A stretch of 25,087 bases of DNA from JBDHZK01 sp039811865 (lineage in GTDB: Bacteria > Actinomycetota > Actinomycetes > Propionibacteriales > Propionibacteriaceae). The translations under genes and the position numbers were made by a program. Location of the stretch: contig JBDHZK010000024.1 in NCBI GenBank assembly GCA_039811865.1, positions 1-25,087 of the forward strand, written 5' to 3'. Of this stretch, positions 22,976 through 25,087 are shown one piece after another. The notes under the pieces were generated by a model. The model did no database searches, was not told the origin of the DNA, and saw nothing but the letters and a program-made list of their open reading frames with translations. Numbering within the stretch: position 1 is the first letter of the stretch; each line of letters opens with the position of its first letter.

Positions 22976-23314
22976 TCAGCGCTCGTCAACCCCGTCTTCG
23001 GGCGGGAGCGTTTCCCGAGGTGCCCTGCCCGCATCGGTCTTGTCCACATGCCGGGCGGCGATCCAGAGCACCAGGCTCGTGACCAGGACGACTGCGGTCA
23101 TCTGGGTCAGGACGTAGAAGACCGCATTCAGGATGTAGCTGACCACGGTGGGCCACTCGGGGGCCCCGGCTGGGAATGACAAGAACTGCAGCAGGCCCTG
23201 CTGTGCTGCGATGCTGAGGATGACTCCCGCGACGCCGATCAGCGCGAGGACGCGCGCCGTTCCGCGCAACACGTGCACGATCTCCGATTTCAGGATGGTT
23301 CGAGTGGCCAGCAC
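22976..23314 (-). CDS. Small two-helix membrane protein, unknown function
   Basis: The product is 112 residues with two hydrophobic helices (about residues 20-46, ALIGVAGVILSIAA and on, and about 62-86, AVFYVLTQMTAVVLVTSLVLW). The N-terminus is basic and the tail is acidic and charged. I do not recognise the family. GTG 23314 has a clear AAGGAG site 4 bases upstream. It lies 15 bases after the stop of the 96-residue membrane protein and is almost certainly co-transcribed with it. The two may form one membrane complex, but nothing shows what it does. Confidence 0.75.
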   Translation of the reverse strand: MLATRTILKSEIVHVLRGTARVLALIGVAGVILSIAAQQGLLQFLSFPAGAPEWPTVVSYILNAVFYVLTQMTAVVLVTSLVLWIAARHVDKTDAGRAPRETLPPEDGVDER

Positions 23315-23329
23315 GGGGCTCCTTGCGAA

Positions 23330-23620
23330 CTAGGTGTGGGATGGGCCGCCGATGAACACCGCGGCCATGAAAGCCAAGTACACGGGCAGGCTCGCCAGGG
23401 CGAGGACGGTGCCGGCGGTGAGGGCGTCCAGGGCCCAGCACAGGCAGGCGCCGGCGAGCAGGGCCCAGGTCAGCGAGTGGCCCCACCGAAGCAGGAAGTA
23501 GCGCAGGCCCGCATCGCCGCTGACCCGGTCGCTAGGCCACACGAACAGCCACAGCAGCGACAACGCTGCGCATCCGACGAGGTAAACCCAGAAGGGAACC
23601 CCGAACCATCCGGTGCGCAT
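23330..23620 (-). CDS. Small three-helix membrane protein, unknown function
   Basis: The product is 96 residues with three hydrophobic segments: residues 8-27 (VPFWVYLVGCAALSLLWLFV), about 50-65 and about 70-90. Between the first two lies a short polar loop (WPSDRVSGDAG). It is not a recognised family. It is the first gene of a two-gene unit with the 112-residue protein downstream. ATG 23620 is preceded by TAGGCT at 6 bases, a leaderless-type start. No enzymatic motif is visible. Confidence 0.75.
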   Translation of the reverse strand: MRTGWFGVPFWVYLVGCAALSLLWLFVWPSDRVSGDAGLRYFLLRWGHSLTWALLAGACLCWALDALTAGTVLALASLPVYLAFMAAVFIGGPSHT

Positions 23621-23626
23621 GCGCCC

Positions 23627-23632
23627 AGCCTA
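23627..23632 (-). promoter_or_regulatory. Probable -10 box (TAGGCT), leaderless start of the membrane-protein pair
   Basis: On the reverse strand TAGGCT ends 6 bases before ATG 23620, the same hexamer and nearly the same spacing as upstream of the copper-chaperone gene at 5059. Confidence 0.5.
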
Positions 23633-23657
23633 GGGCGCTTGCCGGTGACGCCACGGC

Positions 23658-24257
23658 TCAACGACGCGCCGAGTCGTCCTCGCCCAGCGTGTAACCGGTG
23701 GGCCGAATGACCCGGGCGGGGACGCCGGCGGCGATCGTGTTCGCTGGGACGTCCTTGGTCACCACCGCACCGGCACCGACGATCGCGCCGTCACCGATGG
23801 TGACTCCGGGCACAACGCTCACGTTGGCGCCGAGCCACACCTGGCGTCCGATGCGGACGGGCGCGGGGACCATGTCCGCCCGTCGCGCCGGGTCGACAGC
23901 GTGGTTGAGTGTGGTCAGGGTGCAGGCGTGGCCGATCAGCGTGCCGTCGCCGATGGTGATCCCGCCGGTGTCCTGGAACCGGCACCCCTGATTGACGAAG
24001 ACGCCCCTGCCGAGGAGCAAGTTCTTCCCGAACTCGCAATAAAACGGTGGGAAGACCGTCACCGACTCGTCGATTTCTCGCCCGGTCAATCGCGTGAGCA
24101 TGGCCCGCACCTCTTGCGGGGTGCGATAGCCGGTGTTCAACTCCGCGACCGTCATGAGCGCCACCTGCGCCTGCTCGTGCATGAACCGGTGCCACTCGGA
24201 GCCGCCGGTGATCGTCTCGCCGCGCTTCACATGATCCAGAAAACCGCTCAACTCCAT
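23658..24257 (-). CDS. Sugar O-acetyltransferase (maltose/galactoside type, hexapeptide repeat)
   Basis: The 199-residue protein matches the LacA/Maa/NodL branch of left-handed beta-helix acetyltransferases, which transfer acetyl from acetyl-CoA to a sugar hydroxyl. The N-terminal helical cap (residues 1-60) is followed by FPPFYCEFGKNLLLGRGVFVNQGC. The catalytic histidine is probably His119 in TTLNHAVDP. The late repeats VWLGANVSVVPGVTIGDGAIVGAGAVVTKD and PARVIR are complete. Length is close to the family norm. A CATGAT box 6 bases before ATG 24257 suggests its own start, although msrA ends only 37 bases upstream. The sugar acceptor is unknown. Confidence 0.94.
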   Translation of the reverse strand: MELSGFLDHVKRGETITGGSEWHRFMHEQAQVALMTVAELNTGYRTPQEVRAMLTRLTGREIDESVTVFPPFYCEFGKNLLLGRGVFVNQGCRFQDTGGITIGDGTLIGHACTLTTLNHAVDPARRADMVPAPVRIGRQVWLGANVSVVPGVTIGDGAIVGAGAVVTKDVPANTIAAGVPARVIRPTGYTLGEDDSARR

Positions 24258-24263
24258 GCCCGC

Positions 24264-24269
24264 ATCATG
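24264..24269 (-). promoter_or_regulatory. Possible -10 box (CATGAT) of acetyltransferase gene
   Basis: On the reverse strand CATGAT ends 6 bases before ATG 24257. The evidence is only position and similarity to other starts in the window. Confidence 0.3.
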
Positions 24270-24294
24270 TCAGCGCGGGCCTGGCGCATTCGGT

Positions 24295-25002
24295 CTATCC
24301 CTCGGCCGCGCTTGACGAACCCGCCCCGGCGGTCGGAGGCAGGACGTCGGTCTGGGCCGGGAGGTTGGCCACCCCGATTGGGCAGGTAAGCCCGTTTGGG
24401 CCGTGGTTGCAGTACCCGTTGGGGTTCGATTCGAGATACTGCTGGTGGTATCCCTCCGCCAGATAGAACGCTCCGGCGGGCGCGATCTCGGTCGTCACCT
24501 GGCGCCCCACGGCGGTCGCCACCACTTCGGCGAAGGCTGACCTCGTCGACTCGGCCGCCGCTGCCTGTTCGGCGGAGGTGGTGAAGATGGCCGAGCGGTA
24601 CTGCGTCCCGACATCGTTGCCCTGCCGGTTGCGCTGGGTGGGGTCGTGGTTCTCGAAGAACGCCTTGACCAACTCGCCATACCCGATCTTCGACGGGTCG
24701 AACACGACTCGGACGACCTCGGCGTGGCCGGTGCGGCCACTGCAGACCTCTTCGTAGGTGGGATTCGGGGTGAAGCCACCCTGGTATCCGACGGCGGTGT
24801 TCACGACTCCGGCCAGACGCCAGAAGATGCGCTCCGCGCCCCAGAAACACCCCATTGCGAAATAGGCGATCTCGGCGCCGTCCGGGACTTCCTCAAGGGG
24901 GACCCCGAAGACGCGGTGAGCGGCGTTCGGATGCAGGATCGCCTGCGCTCGTCCCTTCAGCGCGTGCGTCGCATCGACAAGTTTCTGCTTGTCAAACCAC
25001 AT
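24295..25002 (-). CDS. msrA: Peptide-methionine (S)-S-oxide reductase
   Basis: MsrA reduces methionine-S-sulfoxide in proteins and free methionine, protecting the cytoplasm from oxidation. The 235-residue product has the active-site motif GCFWGAER with nucleophile Cys52. AVGYQGGFTPNPTYEEVCSGRTGHAEVV, RSAIF and the EGYHQQYL segment follow. Resolving cysteines near the C-terminus are Cys198 (GYCNHG) and Cys207 (LTCPIG). An N-terminal extension of about 40 residues and a Ser/Ala-rich tail of about 25 residues flank the domain, as in many actinobacterial forms. A strong GAGGAGG site (25008-25014 on the reverse strand) sits 5 bases before ATG 25002. No msrB is visible. Confidence 0.96.
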   Translation of the reverse strand: MWFDKQKLVDATHALKGRAQAILHPNAAHRVFGVPLEEVPDGAEIAYFAMGCFWGAERIFWRLAGVVNTAVGYQGGFTPNPTYEEVCSGRTGHAEVVRVVFDPSKIGYGELVKAFFENHDPTQRNRQGNDVGTQYRSAIFTTSAEQAAAAESTRSAFAEVVATAVGRQVTTEIAPAGAFYLAEGYHQQYLESNPNGYCNHGPNGLTCPIGVANLPAQTDVLPPTAGAGSSSAAEG

Positions 25003-25014
25003 GACGACCTCCTC

Positions 25015-25087
25015 GTGAGCCTCGTAGTTCGAACGTATCCGGTGCCGGCAACATTCCGTCCGCCCGGCCCGGCCTCAACGAGGACTG
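25015..25087. other. Upstream region of msrA, window end
   Basis: TACGTT on the reverse strand (in GATACGTTCGAAC) could be the msrA -10 box. GTTCGAAC is an 8-base palindrome. No gene is visible before the window ends. Confidence 0.25.

Noticed and set aside
1..25087. CRISPR array, IS element, integrase or attachment site
   Set aside because: No regularly spaced repeats, transposase or recombinase motifs, or duplicated tRNA ends were seen.

Overview
The window is GC-rich, densely coding DNA from an actinobacterium. Support comes from the purD-purB pair, a DUF501 domain joined to a Ppx/GppA phosphatase, the many GTG starts, and many genes whose -10 box sits only 6-7 bases before the start codon (leaderless-type starts). 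The family is not proven; a Propionibacteriales-like or similar high-GC actinobacterium is my best guess. I see no transposase, integrase, CRISPR array or toxin/defence cluster. Most of the window looks like ordinary chromosome with short operons.

Left part (1-9750): the 3' end of purD overlaps purB (purine biosynthesis). Next come a DUF501-Ppx/GppA fusion gene, a reverse-strand tRNA with a UAA anticodon but a short variable loop, and a Bax-inhibitor-1 membrane protein closed by a strong terminator. A two-gene operon follows, with a PCu(A)C copper-chaperone lipoprotein and a Tat-exported DyP-type haem peroxidase. After it lie a NUDIX hydrolase, a membrane-anchored neutral zinc metallopeptidase and an unrecognised lipoprotein.

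Middle part (9750-16450): a 3-methyladenine DNA glycosylase is followed by about 840 bases without a recognised gene. That stretch holds two very strong hairpins and, between them, a candidate 42-codon gene or small RNA with a perfect TATACT box. Next are an SRPBCC protein, a 779-residue lipoprotein with about ten Asp-box (BNR-like) repeats, a GrpB protein and a convergent proline-iminopeptidase-like hydrolase. The 600-base gap at 15837-16449 looks like decayed coding DNA. It includes a degenerate copy of the Tat-signal region of the DUF1501 gene found 1.5 kb downstream.

Right part (16450-25087): a translationally coupled DUF1800-DUF1501 pair (exported, function unknown), threonine synthase, and a three-gene overlapping operon (small unknown protein, ClC-family transporter, tyrosine-phosphatase-like protein). 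A reverse-strand set closes the window: two small membrane proteins, a hexapeptide acetyltransferase and MsrA.

I did not find a clear new multi-gene system. The best leads are the isolated small gene at 10861-11054, the class-I-shaped tRNA-Leu(UAA), the DUF501-Ppx fusion, the DUF1501 relic beside its intact homologue, and the ClC-phosphatase operon.
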